A DNA stretch of 64,000 nt from NCBI RefSeq assembly GCF_001463885.1, contig NZ_BBWQ01000006.1, positions 1-64,000 on the forward strand. The letters are read 5' to 3'. The translations under genes were made by a program, and so were the position numbers. The stretch is from Aureimonas altamirensis. GTDB lineage: Bacteria > Pseudomonadota > Alphaproteobacteria > Rhizobiales > Rhizobiaceae. Shown piece after piece: positions 8,736 through 17,692 of the stretch (the first letter of the stretch is position 1; the number at the start of each line of letters is the position of its first letter). The notes beneath the pieces are model-generated. The model made no database searches, was not told the DNA's origin, and saw only the letters and a list, made by a program, of their open reading frames with translations.

Positions 8736-9314
8736 TCAGGCGACAAGAACGTCCTTTTTGGCGGAGGTGCGGGCAAACTCTGCAAAGGCGCCGATAAAAT
8801 CGGTCAGTTGCCCCCGCACCTTGTCGTCCACCAGCTTGCCATCGGCGTCGAAGACGCCTTGCGCGCGCGATACCAGCAGACGCCCCTCGAAAAATGGCCT
8901 GGCACCCAGGGTGCGCAGTACAGGCAACCAGGCGTTCTGGCTGAGGATGGTGCCGAACCCGCCCATCGAGGCTCCGATGACGGCCATCGGCCGGCCGCGA
9001 TACAGAAGCGGGATGTCGGACGAGGGGCGCGTCGTCCAGTCGATCGCATTCTTGAACACGCCGGGAAGCGAATTGTTGTATTCGGGCGTGACCAGTAGAA
9101 CCCCGTCTGCATGCCGGATCCTGTCCTTCAGGGCGGCAACCGCCTGCGGAATGCCGTCAGCCGATTCCAGATCGCCATCGTAGAGCGGGATGCCGTGCAG
9201 TGTTGCCGCTTCCACGCTGACGCCCTGTGGCGCATGTTCGGCGGCCGCATGCATGAGCGCCGTGTTGAAGGAGCCCTTCCGCAGGCTGCCGGATATGGCG
9301 AGAATTCTGGTCAT
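8736..9314 (-). CDS. NADPH-dependent FMN reductase / chromate-quinone reductase type flavoprotein
   Basis: A 192-residue flavodoxin-fold reductase of the YieF/ChrR type. The FMN phosphate loop SGSLRKGSFN is at residues 8-17, and TPEYNNSLPGVFKNAIDW is the family hallmark; GASMGGFGTILSQ binds the flavin ring. Such enzymes reduce quinones, chromate or azo compounds in vitro. It follows the DUF5996 gene by 6 bases and is probably its operon partner. A paralogue lies at 27448-28032. Confidence 0.92.
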   Translation of the reverse strand: MTRILAISGSLRKGSFNTALMHAAAEHAPQGVSVEAATLHGIPLYDGDLESADGIPQAVAALKDRIRHADGVLLVTPEYNNSLPGVFKNAIDWTTRPSSDIPLLYRGRPMAVIGASMGGFGTILSQNAWLPVLRTLGARPFFEGRLLVSRAQGVFDADGKLVDDKVRGQLTDFIGAFAEFARTSAKKDVLVA

Positions 9315-9320
9315 GTCGTC

Positions 9321-10262
9321 TCAAGTCTCCACCGAGCGGGCTTCCAGCGGGCGGCCGGGTGCGCATTCCAGATTTGCCCTGTCCCATTGTCCGAGGATAG
9401 CGGCGGCATCGTAGCTTGTCTGCAGGAATGCCAGCAGCGCCTTGTCCGGATCGGGGGCGGTGCGCACGGCATCGTAGGGAAGGATGAACTCGCCGAGGGT
9501 CTGGTCGAAGCGCGCTTCCGCAGGCTCGACAATGGCTTCTGCAAAGCCATCGGGGCCGGGGTAGGCGTAGGAATAGAAGGCGGGATAGTCGATACCGCCG
9601 CCGCCCGGCCAGAAGCCGGCCGACGACACCTGATGGCTGTAGGCCTCTGCCGTCACGTCATCGGGCAGGGCCGGGACTCCGCCGGGGTGCCGTGGGGCCC
9701 TGTTGCCCGAGAACCGGGTGACGGCAATATCGAAACTGCCCCAGAAAAGGTGCACGGGGCTGACCTTTCCGATGAAGCCCGTCCGGAACTGCTTGAACAC
9801 GCGGTCGATCTGCACACAGGCCCGGAAGAAGGCGTTGACCGCCTCCGCGTCGTAGGGGCGCTCTGCCGTGTCGACCGAGAACCGAACGGCATCCGGGATT
9901 TCGTTCGGCGTATCGCTGAATTTCGGCGTACCGCCGACCTGCTCGATGATGTCGGTGAACCGAGTTCTGAAGTCCGCGATCGAACCGGGCTTGAGGGGCG
10001 TTGCCGCGATGCTGCCGGCCGTTGAGCGCGCGATGACACGGTGCTCGATCAGGTCGATCTCCACCTCGATTCCGCCAGGACCATCGGGCACGATCGAAGT
10101 GGTCAACCCGCGCGCCGTCACATACAGCGTCGCGTGCCAGGAGTGGTTCAACCATGGCGTATGCGACAGACGATACTTGCCGACGATCTGGCTGATAAGC
10201 TGAAGGTGACGGCAGCTATCCTGCCACGGCCCAAACGGTATTTCCGGCCATTTTTTAGTCAT
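9321..10262 (-). CDS. DUF5996 family protein
   Basis: A 313-residue soluble protein recognised as DUF5996 from its opening (MTKKWPEIPF, then LISQIVGKYRL and HTPWLNHSWH) and the tryptophan/tyrosine-rich C-terminal part with GFWPGG and AFYSYAYP. Function is unknown. ATG 10262 has GGAGG 6 bases upstream. The open frame runs on antisense through the glycosyltransferase gene, but that stretch is not coding. It is transcribed with the downstream FMN reductase and divergently from the glycosyltransferase gene. Confidence 0.88.
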   Translation of the reverse strand: MTKKWPEIPFGPWQDSCRHLQLISQIVGKYRLSHTPWLNHSWHATLYVTARGLTTSIVPDGPGGIEVEIDLIEHRVIARSTAGSIAATPLKPGSIADFRTRFTDIIEQVGGTPKFSDTPNEIPDAVRFSVDTAERPYDAEAVNAFFRACVQIDRVFKQFRTGFIGKVSPVHLFWGSFDIAVTRFSGNRAPRHPGGVPALPDDVTAEAYSHQVSSAGFWPGGGGIDYPAFYSYAYPGPDGFAEAIVEPAEARFDQTLGEFILPYDAVRTAPDPDKALLAFLQTSYDAAAILGQWDRANLECAPGRPLEARSVET

Positions 10263-10349
10263 TTCGCCTCCAAAATCGACTTTCTGTTCCGGACTCGAAC
10301 TAGGGCAGGACACGAGAGGATGAAGCATCATCCGAATGGGGGATCGTCC

Positions 10350-10369
10350 CAAACTCAAATGTGAGTTTG
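10350..10369. promoter_or_regulatory. Perfect 8-bp dyad in the divergent DUF5996/glycosyltransferase promoter region
   Basis: CAAACTCA and TGAGTTTG are separated by four bases, between two divergent genes. It could be an operator or a small hairpin. No matching regulator can be named from sequence. Confidence 0.35.
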
Positions 10370-10436
10370 CTTGCGAAGCGTTTTGCGCTGCATTGCAATC
10401 GCCGAAGATCGTGCCGGCTTTTAGGGATATGCGAGC

Positions 10437-11246
10437 GTGAACTATCTGTTGCTGGATGCGTGCTTGATCTTGTCGATGGCTTCCGTGGTGCCCTTCCTCG
10501 GCATGCGTTTCGTGGACGGCGACATCGAGGGCATACGCGCCGCGATCGGGCGCAGCCTCTCGACCGGCGATTTCGCCTATGCGGTCACCCCCAATGTCGA
10601 TCATGTGGTCAGCTACCACGATGGTGGAGATCGCGGCCTGCGCGAAGCCTATGACGGCGCACGCCTGCAGATATGCGACAGCCGCATTCTGTCGGTGCTG
10701 GCGCGCCCCAGCGGACGCCGCCTGATACCGACCCCGGGTTCGGACCTGACATTCGATCTTTTGCAACGCGCGATCAGCCCCGACATTCGCATGGCCGTCA
10801 TCGGCCCGTCCGAGGTGGCATTCCGGCGCCTGCAGACGCGCTTTCCCGACCGGCAGCTCGTGCACCTTCCATGCGCCGACCTGCTTGTACGCGACACGCC
10901 GGCATGGCGGTCCGCGGTGCAGGAGGCGGCGGAAGCGGAATGGGACATCCTGTTTATCTGCCTGTCGTTCCCCAAGCAGGAAGTGTTTGCCCATGATCTG
11001 GCGCTCACCGGGCGCCAGGGCGGCTTCGCCCTGTGCGTGGGGGCCAGTATCGATTTTCTGACGGGTAAGCAGAAGCGCGCACCGCGCGCCATGCAGAGGG
11101 CGGGCCTCGAGTGGCTGCATCGCCTGGCATCCGACCCCGGCCGCATGTGGCGGCGTTATCTGGTGCGCGGCCCCGTCATCTTCCGGTTGACGGCGCGCCA
11201 GTATGCCGACGATGCGCGGCGCGCCATGCGCGGCAGCCGCAGCTAA
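10437..11246 (+). CDS. WecG/TagA/CpsF family glycosyltransferase
   Basis: A GT26-family sugar transferase (269 aa) of the type that adds N-acetylmannosaminuronic acid or similar sugars to lipid-linked polysaccharide precursors. Family landmarks are VTPNVDHVV, the ICDSRILSVLAR segment, PGSDLTF, the FICLSFPKQE motif and CVGASIDFLTGKQKRAP. The C-terminal part is basic and hydrophobic and could attach to the membrane face. GTG 10437 starts the frame; an internal ATG at residue 15 is an alternative. It stands alone, without a polysaccharide cluster, and its last four bases overlap the opposing Rrf2 gene. Confidence 0.9.
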   Translation: MNYLLLDACLILSMASVVPFLGMRFVDGDIEGIRAAIGRSLSTGDFAYAVTPNVDHVVSYHDGGDRGLREAYDGARLQICDSRILSVLARPSGRRLIPTPGSDLTFDLLQRAISPDIRMAVIGPSEVAFRRLQTRFPDRQLVHLPCADLLVRDTPAWRSAVQEAAEAEWDILFICLSFPKQEVFAHDLALTGRQGGFALCVGASIDFLTGKQKRAPRAMQRAGLEWLHRLASDPGRMWRRYLVRGPVIFRLTARQYADDARRAMRGSRS

Positions 11247-11698
11247 CCGAGCGCGGCAACCGCCTCTTCGATGTCGTCCGCCGGCGAAACCTGCTGCATT
11301 TCCGCCAGGCTGCGATTGTCCAGCACTGCGGAAATGGCGTTACGCACCTCCAGCATCAGCGCCCGCACGCGGCATGTCTCTTCACTGGTGCAGTCGTCGC
11401 ATCGGCGATAGGCGGTGCGGCTGGCGCATGGCAGCGGGGCGAGCGGCCCATCCAGCACGCGCAGCACATGCCCGACGCGAATCTCTCCGGCGGGGCGGGA
11501 CAGGCGGTAGCCGCCCCCACGCCCCTTGCGCGCATCCACGAAGCCGGCGCCCCGAAGGTCGCCCAGGATGGCGTCGAGGAACTTCTTCGAAATGCCGTGC
11601 GCCGTTGCGATCTCTTCGGATTGGGTCAGCCGTTCCGCAGGCTGACCTGCAAGATGCAGCATCGCCTTGAGACCGTATTTGCCTTTCATCGTCAACAT
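11243..11698 (-). CDS. Rrf2 family transcriptional regulator with a four-cysteine cluster
   Basis: A 151-residue winged-helix regulator. The start MLTMKGKYGLKAMLHLA and the recognition segment GISKKFLDAILGDLR followed by KGRGGGYRLSRP are typical of Rrf2. Cysteines at 91, 100, 103 and 109 lie where IscR, NsrR and RirA hold an iron-sulfur cluster, so redox or iron sensing is likely, though the spacing does not decide which. ATG 11698 was chosen because the homologous region begins there; a longer frame exists. The divergent neighbour is the Na/phosphate symporter gene. Confidence 0.9.
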   Translation of the reverse strand: MLTMKGKYGLKAMLHLAGQPAERLTQSEEIATAHGISKKFLDAILGDLRGAGFVDARKGRGGGYRLSRPAGEIRVGHVLRVLDGPLAPLPCASRTAYRRCDDCTSEETCRVRALMLEVRNAISAVLDNRSLAEMQQVSPADDIEEAVAALG

Positions 11699-11877
11699 CG
11701 GAAGGAAGCGCTGCTTTCGAACGGGTGGGTAAGGACAGGAGTCCGATATAACCGGCCCTGTCGGGGATTTCCATCCCGCATGGCCACTTGCCTTGGCGCT
11801 GCCCGGTCCCATCATTTGCCGGGTGGGGGTAACATGGGTTTCGACGATCGGATAAAGGGCGTGGCCGGGGTTCCGTC

Positions 11878-13521
11878 ATGACGGCAACGCAGGTTATCGT
11901 CAGCCTTCTGGGCATTGTCGCGTTGCTGCTCTGGGGCGTCGGCCTTGTGAGCGCCGGCGTGATGGCCGGCTTTGGCCCATCCTTGAGGCAGATACTGGCG
12001 ACCCGCCTCGACAACCGGCTGGCCGCCATCGTGGGCGGTACGCTGGTCACCATGGCGCTGCAAAGCAGTACGGCGACCGCCATGATGGTTACATCCTTCA
12101 CGGCGGGCGGCCTGGTCGCCCTGGTGCCGGCCCTGTCGGTCATGCTGGGCGCCAATCTCGGCACGGCGCTGATCGTGCAGGTGCTGTCGTTCAACCTCGG
12201 GCTCATCTATCCGCTGCTGATCTTCACCGGCTACGTGCTGCAGAGGCGGCGCGCCAATCCGCGCCTGTCCGAAGTCGGCCGCATCCTTCTGGGTCTCGGA
12301 GTTATCCTCCTGTCGCTCGAACTCCTGTCGGCGCTCGTGGTGCCGCTGGAGCACGCGCCGGATGTCCGACAGGTCATGACGCTGATCGTGCGGGACCCGG
12401 TCCTTGCCATGCTGCTGGCCATCCTGTTCACCGTTCTGGCGCATTCCAGTGTCGGGGCGATCCTGTTCATCATGTCGCTGGCCGAGATCGGTATCCTGTC
12501 GGCTCCATCCACGATCGCCATGGTGGTCGGCGCCAATATCGGCAGCGCCATCAATCCGCTGCTCGCCGCCTCGGGAGGGGATCGCAGCCATTTGCGCCTG
12601 CCGGTCGGCAACCTTGCCAACCGCCTTGCCGGCGGGGTCGTGACCATGCTTCTGCTGGCGCCGATCTCCGCCTTCGCAGACCGGTTCGGCTTGCCGTTGC
12701 AACGCCTAGCGCCGGATTTCCACCTGGCCTTCAACGTGGTGATGGCGCTGGTATCGGTGCCTTTGCTGCCCGCCGCCGCCCGGCTGCTTACCCGTCTGTT
12801 TCCGGAAGACGCCAGGCCCGAAGATGCGGGCAGGCCGCTGTATCTCGATGCGGCAAGCCTGAACAGGCCGAAGGTGGCGCTGGCCAACGCGGCCCGCGAG
12901 GTTTTGCGGATGGCCGACATTGCCGAGGCCATGCTTGCCGGATCGCGCAAGGTGTTTCGCGACGCCGACCCGATAGCCCTGTCGCGTATAAGGCGCACGG
13001 ATGACGAGATCGACCGCCTCTACGGCGCCGTGCGGCGCTATCTGTCCAAGATTTCGCAGAACGACCTGACGGAATCGGACAAGCGCCGCCTGTTCGAGAT
13101 TTTGGATTTCGCCGTCAATATCGAGCATGTCGGCGATATCGTGGACGCCAACCTGATGGCGATCGCAGCGCAGCGCATAGACGACCGGCAGATCCTGAAT
13201 GAAGAGGAAATGGTCCGCATCGGCGAAATGCACGAAAGGCTGATCGCTCATCTGCGGTTGGCCGTCAGTGTACTCATCGACGGAGACGCGACATCCGCCC
13301 GGCAGCTCGTGGCCGAAAAGGAACGCTTCCGCGACTATGAGCGCGCCGCCACCGAAGAGCAGTTCCGGCAGATCCTGTCGGGCCAGCTCCCGAAGGGGCA
13401 GTCGGCAAACCGCTATCTGGATGTCGTCCGTGACCTCAAGCGGATCGAGGCGCATATCGCCGCGACCGTCTATCCGCTGCTGGAGCGCACCGGCGATTTG
13501 AAGAGCAGTCGCCTTGCCTGA
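11878..13521 (+). CDS. Na+/phosphate cotransporter family protein with PhoU-like C-terminal domain
   Basis: A 547-residue membrane protein of the NptA/SLC34-like family. Two inverted halves each carry the signature: QSSTATAMM in the first, and AHSSVGAILFI in the second. About eight to nine hydrophobic segments span residues 5-310. From about 335 to 540 there is a helical PhoU-like domain that probably regulates uptake. It may import phosphate or act in phosphate balance. It is divergent from the Rrf2 regulator. Confidence 0.92.
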   Translation: MTATQVIVSLLGIVALLLWGVGLVSAGVMAGFGPSLRQILATRLDNRLAAIVGGTLVTMALQSSTATAMMVTSFTAGGLVALVPALSVMLGANLGTALIVQVLSFNLGLIYPLLIFTGYVLQRRRANPRLSEVGRILLGLGVILLSLELLSALVVPLEHAPDVRQVMTLIVRDPVLAMLLAILFTVLAHSSVGAILFIMSLAEIGILSAPSTIAMVVGANIGSAINPLLAASGGDRSHLRLPVGNLANRLAGGVVTMLLLAPISAFADRFGLPLQRLAPDFHLAFNVVMALVSVPLLPAAARLLTRLFPEDARPEDAGRPLYLDAASLNRPKVALANAAREVLRMADIAEAMLAGSRKVFRDADPIALSRIRRTDDEIDRLYGAVRRYLSKISQNDLTESDKRRLFEILDFAVNIEHVGDIVDANLMAIAAQRIDDRQILNEEEMVRIGEMHERLIAHLRLAVSVLIDGDATSARQLVAEKERFRDYERAATEEQFRQILSGQLPKGQSANRYLDVVRDLKRIEAHIAATVYPLLERTGDLKSSRLA

Positions 13522-13591
13522 GGCAACCGATGCTTTCCCGACCGCGAAATCTACCCTAGGTAGTTGTCGGTGTGTCGCAGCAGGGGGTTCC

Positions 13592-13945
13592 ATGACACTT
13601 CGCAAACTGACCGTTCTCGCGCCGGTCCTGGCGGTTCTGTCCGCCTGCTCGCCGACGACTGTCTCGAACCTTCCGGCGGTCCCGCAGCAGACGCTGATGG
13701 ATGTACAGGTGGTCGTCGACCCGCCGGCCGGTGCGCAGTCGCTCGGCACCGTCCGGGTAACGCGGTGCCGCAACGACCTGTCGGAGTATCCGACGCCGGA
13801 GGTGACCATATTGAACGGCATGAAGGCGGAGACGCAGCGGCGCGGGGGCAATGCGGTGCGCGTCATCGGCTATCGCATGGGAGTCACGCAGTGGAGCCGC
13901 TGCTGGCACACGATCACCGGGCGGGCCGAGATGTACCGCCTCTGA
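13592..13945 (+). CDS. Small putative lipoprotein (DUF4156/RcsF-like)
   Basis: A 117-residue protein with a lipoprotein signal (basic start, hydrophobic core, LSAC lipobox at about residue 18). The mature part contains SLGTVRVTRC and a GGNAVRVIGY segment, which resembles DUF4156/RcsF-type lipoproteins; two further cysteines could be bonded. ATG 13592 has AGGGGG 5 bases upstream. The frame continues upstream but overlaps the symporter gene. Role unknown; the family match is by eye only. Confidence 0.7.
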   Translation: MTLRKLTVLAPVLAVLSACSPTTVSNLPAVPQQTLMDVQVVVDPPAGAQSLGTVRVTRCRNDLSEYPTPEVTILNGMKAETQRRGGNAVRVIGYRMGVTQWSRCWHTITGRAEMYRL

Positions 13946-13988
13946 GTACACACCGCCGCAAGGCCCTTTCGATGCCGGGGATGCTGGC

Positions 13989-15554
13989 CTAGTGCCCGCC
14001 GCCTCCACCAGCGGGGCGGGCCTGCGGCTTGTCGATGAAGATTGCCAGCGCCGCCAGCGCGCCGAACAGCACGGTGAGCACAAGGAAGACATCGGCAAAA
14101 GCCATCACATGCGCCTCCCGCATGACGATGCGCACCATGTTGGCGACGGCGCCTGCCTGTCCATCGAGGCCGGCCGCGTCGAGGCTCTGCGCCATGGAGC
14201 TCATCCGTTCCTCGGCCATCGGGTTGCCCCAGGACACGTGCTCGGCAAGGCGCTGGTAATGCAGGGTCGTGCGGTCGGTCAGCATGGTGTTGATGATGGC
14301 CAGCCCGACCGCACCGCCGAGGTTGCGCGTCAGATTGTAGAGGCCCGAAGCGCCTTTCATCTTCTGGGGTGGCAATGTGCCGAGCGCGATATTGTTGATC
14401 GGCACCATGGACAGCATCAGACCGAAACCGCGCAAAACCTGCGGGATGAACAGCTCGTGGAAGTCCCAGTCATGGGTGATGCCGCTCATCATCCATGTGC
14501 CGATGCCGAAACTGACGAAGCCGATGACCATCATCACCCGCAGGTCCATGCGGGCCGAAAGGATGCCCGCCAGCGGCGCGGTGAAGAACATGGCGAGGCC
14601 GGACACGAACATGGTCTCGCCGATCATCAGCGAGTCGTATCCGCGAATGGCCGACAGGTAGACCGGGTAGAGATAGGTGAGGCCATAGAGGCCGACGCCC
14701 ATGACGAACGAGAACAGGCTGCCCAGCGCGAAGTTGCGGTTGGTGAAGGCCGACAGGTCTACGATCGGTTCTCGCGCGGTAAAACATCGGTAGAAGAAAA
14801 CCACCGCCCCCACACAGGTGACGCACACCATCGCCGCGACGGCCCTGTCGTCCAGCCAGTCGTTTTGCGGGCCTTCTTCCAGCACGTATTCGAGGGCGCC
14901 GAGGAACGCCGCCATGGCCGCCAACCCATACCAGTCGAAATGCGGCAGCAGCGACCAGTCCGGCTTGTCGAAGTCGATCAGGTTCCACGCGGCAACGGTG
15001 ACGACCAGGCCCACCGGCAGGTTGATGAGGAAAAGCCAGTGCCAGGACATGGCATGGCTGAGATAACCGCCGATGGTGGGGCCGATCGTGGGCGCCAATG
15101 TCGCCACCAGGCCGATCATGGGGGATACGACCGCGCGTTTGGATGGCGGAAACAACGTGAAGGCCGCCGCGAAGACACTGGGGATCATGCCCCCGCCCAG
15201 GAAGCCCTGGATCGCGCGATAGACGATCATCTGGTCGATGGAGGTGGCCGTGGCGCACATCACCGAGGATAGGGTGAAGCCGCCGGCAGCCAGGGTGAAG
15301 AGGACCCGGGTCGACAGGATGCGCCCGAGCATGCCGGACAGCGGAATCATGATCACTTCGGCGATCAGGTAGGCCGTCTGCACCCAGGGTATCTCGTCGG
15401 CCGAGGCGGACAGCCCGGCCTGGATCTCGGCAAGCGATGCAGAGACGATCTGGATGTCCAGGATCGCCATGAACATGCCGAGTACCATGACCATGAAGGC
15501 GGCAATCCGGCGGGCGGGGACCGCCTCTTCCGCACCGACGGCGACGGCGGACAT
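13989..15554 (-). CDS. emrB: MFS multidrug efflux permease, DHA2 family (EmrB/QacA-like)
   Basis: A 521-residue drug:proton antiporter with about 14 hydrophobic segments. It shows DIQIVSASLAEIQ in the first helix and WVQTAYLIAEVIMIPLSG after it, which are hallmarks of EmrB-type permeases. It follows the HlyD-family gene by 9 bases, giving an emrA-emrB operon that would move compounds through the inner membrane and, with a TolC protein encoded elsewhere, out of the cell. Substrate unknown. Confidence 0.93.
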   Translation of the reverse strand: MSAVAVGAEEAVPARRIAAFMVMVLGMFMAILDIQIVSASLAEIQAGLSASADEIPWVQTAYLIAEVIMIPLSGMLGRILSTRVLFTLAAGGFTLSSVMCATATSIDQMIVYRAIQGFLGGGMIPSVFAAAFTLFPPSKRAVVSPMIGLVATLAPTIGPTIGGYLSHAMSWHWLFLINLPVGLVVTVAAWNLIDFDKPDWSLLPHFDWYGLAAMAAFLGALEYVLEEGPQNDWLDDRAVAAMVCVTCVGAVVFFYRCFTAREPIVDLSAFTNRNFALGSLFSFVMGVGLYGLTYLYPVYLSAIRGYDSLMIGETMFVSGLAMFFTAPLAGILSARMDLRVMMVIGFVSFGIGTWMMSGITHDWDFHELFIPQVLRGFGLMLSMVPINNIALGTLPPQKMKGASGLYNLTRNLGGAVGLAIINTMLTDRTTLHYQRLAEHVSWGNPMAEERMSSMAQSLDAAGLDGQAGAVANMVRIVMREAHVMAFADVFLVLTVLFGALAALAIFIDKPQARPAGGGGGH

Positions 15555-15563
15555 GGCGCGGTG

Positions 15564-16682
15564 CTACTCGACGTCGCCGGTCGTGGCCGTCCGCCTGTCG
15601 ACGGTGACCACGGCAGACAGTCCGGGCCGCAGTTTGCCGTCGGCTGCCTGAGGGTCGTCGATCCGGATGCGAACGGGGACGCGCTGGACGATCTTGGTGA
15701 AGTTGCCGGTGGCGTTGTCCGCCGGCAGGAGCGAGAAGACGGACCCGGAAGCCGGCGCGAAGGACTCGACCGTGCCTTTCAGTTCCACGCCGGGCAGGGC
15801 ATCCACCTCGATGCTGGCGGTTGCCCCGGGTGCTATCCCGCCGATCTGGGTCTCCTTGAAGTTGGCGTCGATATAGACCTTGTCGAGCGGGACGATCGTC
15901 GCCAGCCGGCGGCTGGGCGACACGAGGTCTCCCGGCTGCACCGAAAGATTGCCGATGACGCCGTCATAGGGTGCGCGCACGGTGGCGAAGGTCAGGTTGC
16001 GGGCGGCGGTGTCCCTTGCGACACGCAGCTCTGCCAGGCTGCGCCGAGCCTCGGCGATCTGGGCATCCAGCACGGACACATTGGCCTTGGCGGTGTCGAT
16101 GGCGGCGTTGCCGCCGCGCACGGATGCGGAGGCCTCCGCAAGATTGTTGCGGGCCGTATCCAACGCCGCCTGCGCGCCGGCCCCGGTGCGGGCAAGATCG
16201 GCCGCACGGTCGAAGGTGCGCTGGGCCTCGGTTTCGGCCGCCTGCAGCGCTTCGAGCTGCGCCTCTGCCTGGACGACAGCGGCGCCGCCGGCCCGGCGCT
16301 GCGCGTCGATGCGATCGATGGCGGCCTCCTGAGTCGCGATCCGCGCCTCGGCCGCATCCAGATCGAGTTGCAGGTCGCCCGGGTCGATCTCGACGACAGG
16401 CTGTCCCGCCTTGACGGCCTGGTTCTCCGAAACGGGCAACGACGTGACATAGCCGTTCACGCGGGCGGTCAGCACCGCCATGTCGGCGGCGATGTAGGCG
16501 TCGTCCGTCTCGATCAGGAAACGGCCCTCCGTCCACCAGTAGATACCGAATGCAGCGCCTGCCGCAACGAACAGCAGCGCGAGCAGGGGAAAGACGAGCT
16601 TCCTGCGCGAGCGCTCAGGCTTTTGAGCCATCGCATCCGCATCGCGGGGGAGCGCGTCCGTATCCGAAACTTTCTTGAGCAT
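15564..16682 (-). CDS. emrA: HlyD family efflux adaptor (EmrA-like)
   Basis: A 372-residue periplasmic adaptor. There is one N-terminal membrane helix (about residues 27-48), the lipoyl-type motif near TARVNGYVTSLPVSENQAVK, long Ala-rich coiled-coil hairpin segments (about 95-200) and a beta-barrel part with TVRAPYDGVIG. ATG 16682 has GAGGG 8 bases upstream and is preferred over a TTG ten codons earlier. It is the first gene of the emrAB pair. Confidence 0.93.
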   Translation of the reverse strand: MLKKVSDTDALPRDADAMAQKPERSRRKLVFPLLALLFVAAGAAFGIYWWTEGRFLIETDDAYIAADMAVLTARVNGYVTSLPVSENQAVKAGQPVVEIDPGDLQLDLDAAEARIATQEAAIDRIDAQRRAGGAAVVQAEAQLEALQAAETEAQRTFDRAADLARTGAGAQAALDTARNNLAEASASVRGGNAAIDTAKANVSVLDAQIAEARRSLAELRVARDTAARNLTFATVRAPYDGVIGNLSVQPGDLVSPSRRLATIVPLDKVYIDANFKETQIGGIAPGATASIEVDALPGVELKGTVESFAPASGSVFSLLPADNATGNFTKIVQRVPVRIRIDDPQAADGKLRPGLSAVVTVDRRTATTGDVE

Positions 16683-16829
16683 CGCCAAACCCTCGGCGGG
16701 GGGATAATGCAAACGCCCTATTGCGCCCCGCGGCCAGATGCAAGCTAAATGGTAAGCTTTGCCTATCGTCGCAAGATCATGCCTTTCGACCTGCTTCGCG
16801 CGGCGATAGCGGCTGTCTTCGCTGTATTA

Positions 16830-16844
16830 TCAATCTGCGATTGA
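16830..16844. promoter_or_regulatory. Inverted repeat upstream of the DeoR-type regulator gene, candidate operator
   Basis: TCAATC-TGC-GATTGA is a perfect 6-bp dyad with a 3-base centre, about 50 bases before the regulator gene that opens the catabolic operon. It overlaps a TTGACT that could be a -35 box (16841-16846), so a bound repressor could block the promoter. The -10 match is poor, so the promoter itself is uncertain. Confidence 0.4.
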
Positions 16845-16893
16845 CTCCATCAAAACGATCACTAATCATCATCCTCCTAGTCGGAGGAGGGGC

Positions 16894-17655
16894 ATGCAGC
16901 AGCGTTTCCCGCAGCAGCGCCAGCGGCGCATGGCCGGACTGATTGCCGAGCGAGGCAGCCTTACGGTTGCGCAACTCGCGCGTCACTTCGATGCTTCGGA
17001 ACCGACGATCCGCCGCGACCTCGCACTGCTGGAACAAGCCGGACTTGCCGCACGCACGCATGGCGGCGTGGTGGCGCCGCGTAAGGGCGAAGCCATCGAG
17101 CCGCTGTTTCTGGAAAAGCTGCGCGTCCAGCAGGGCGCCAAGAAGCGGATCGGCAGGGCCGCCGCCGCGCATGTGGGCAAGAACAGAAGCATATTGCTGG
17201 ATTCCGGCACGACCATGCTGGCCCTGGCACAGGAACTGGCCGGGCGGGCCATCAGCATCGTCGCGCTCGACCTCAAGGTCGCCGAAGCGGCGGCCGTGGG
17301 CGCCACCCAGGTGCACATGCCGGCCGGCCAGGTGCGCAACGGCTATTTTTCCATCGTCGGCACGCCGGCCATCGAGGCCATCTCGGGCTTCACATTCGAC
17401 CTTTTCTTCATGGCCGCCGATGCGATCGACAGCGACGGCATCTCCAACTCCACGCGCGACGAGGCGGATGTGAAGCTGGCGGCCATATCGCGGGCCGGGC
17501 AGACCATCCTTCTTGCCGACCATACCAAGCTTGGCCGCCGGGCGCTGGTGCCGGTGTGTCCGCTGGACAGCATATCCCGGTTGATCACCGACACGGGTGC
17601 CGCAAGGGCGGTCGCGCCCTACCGAAACAGTATCACAGATATAGAAATTTGCTGA
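16894..17655 (+). CDS. DeoR family transcriptional regulator (SgcR-like position)
   Basis: A 253-residue sugar-phosphate-responsive regulator. The N-terminal winged helix (residues about 10-62) has SLTVAQLARHFDASEPTIRRD, shown here in parts LTVAQLARHF and PTIRRDLALLE, followed by RTHGGV. The DeoRC sensor part has SILLDSGTTMLALAQEL and FFMAADAID. It is the first gene of the ten-gene operon and probably represses it until a phosphorylated intermediate appears. The ribosome site GGAGGAGGGG is strong but partly paired in a hairpin with an upstream TCCTCC. Confidence 0.92.
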   Translation: MQQRFPQQRQRRMAGLIAERGSLTVAQLARHFDASEPTIRRDLALLEQAGLAARTHGGVVAPRKGEAIEPLFLEKLRVQQGAKKRIGRAAAAHVGKNRSILLDSGTTMLALAQELAGRAISIVALDLKVAEAAAVGATQVHMPAGQVRNGYFSIVGTPAIEAISGFTFDLFFMAADAIDSDGISNSTRDEADVKLAAISRAGQTILLADHTKLGRRALVPVCPLDSISRLITDTGAARAVAPYRNSITDIEIC

Positions 17656-17692
17656 TTTGTCATCGGCTTATCAAAGAAAGACGCGTGCTGAC

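Noticed and set aside
10263-11120. Upstream extension of the DUF5996 frame to about 599 codons
   Set aside because: The added part is antisense to the glycosyltransferase gene; the ATG at 10262 has GGAGG upstream and begins the family-specific sequence.
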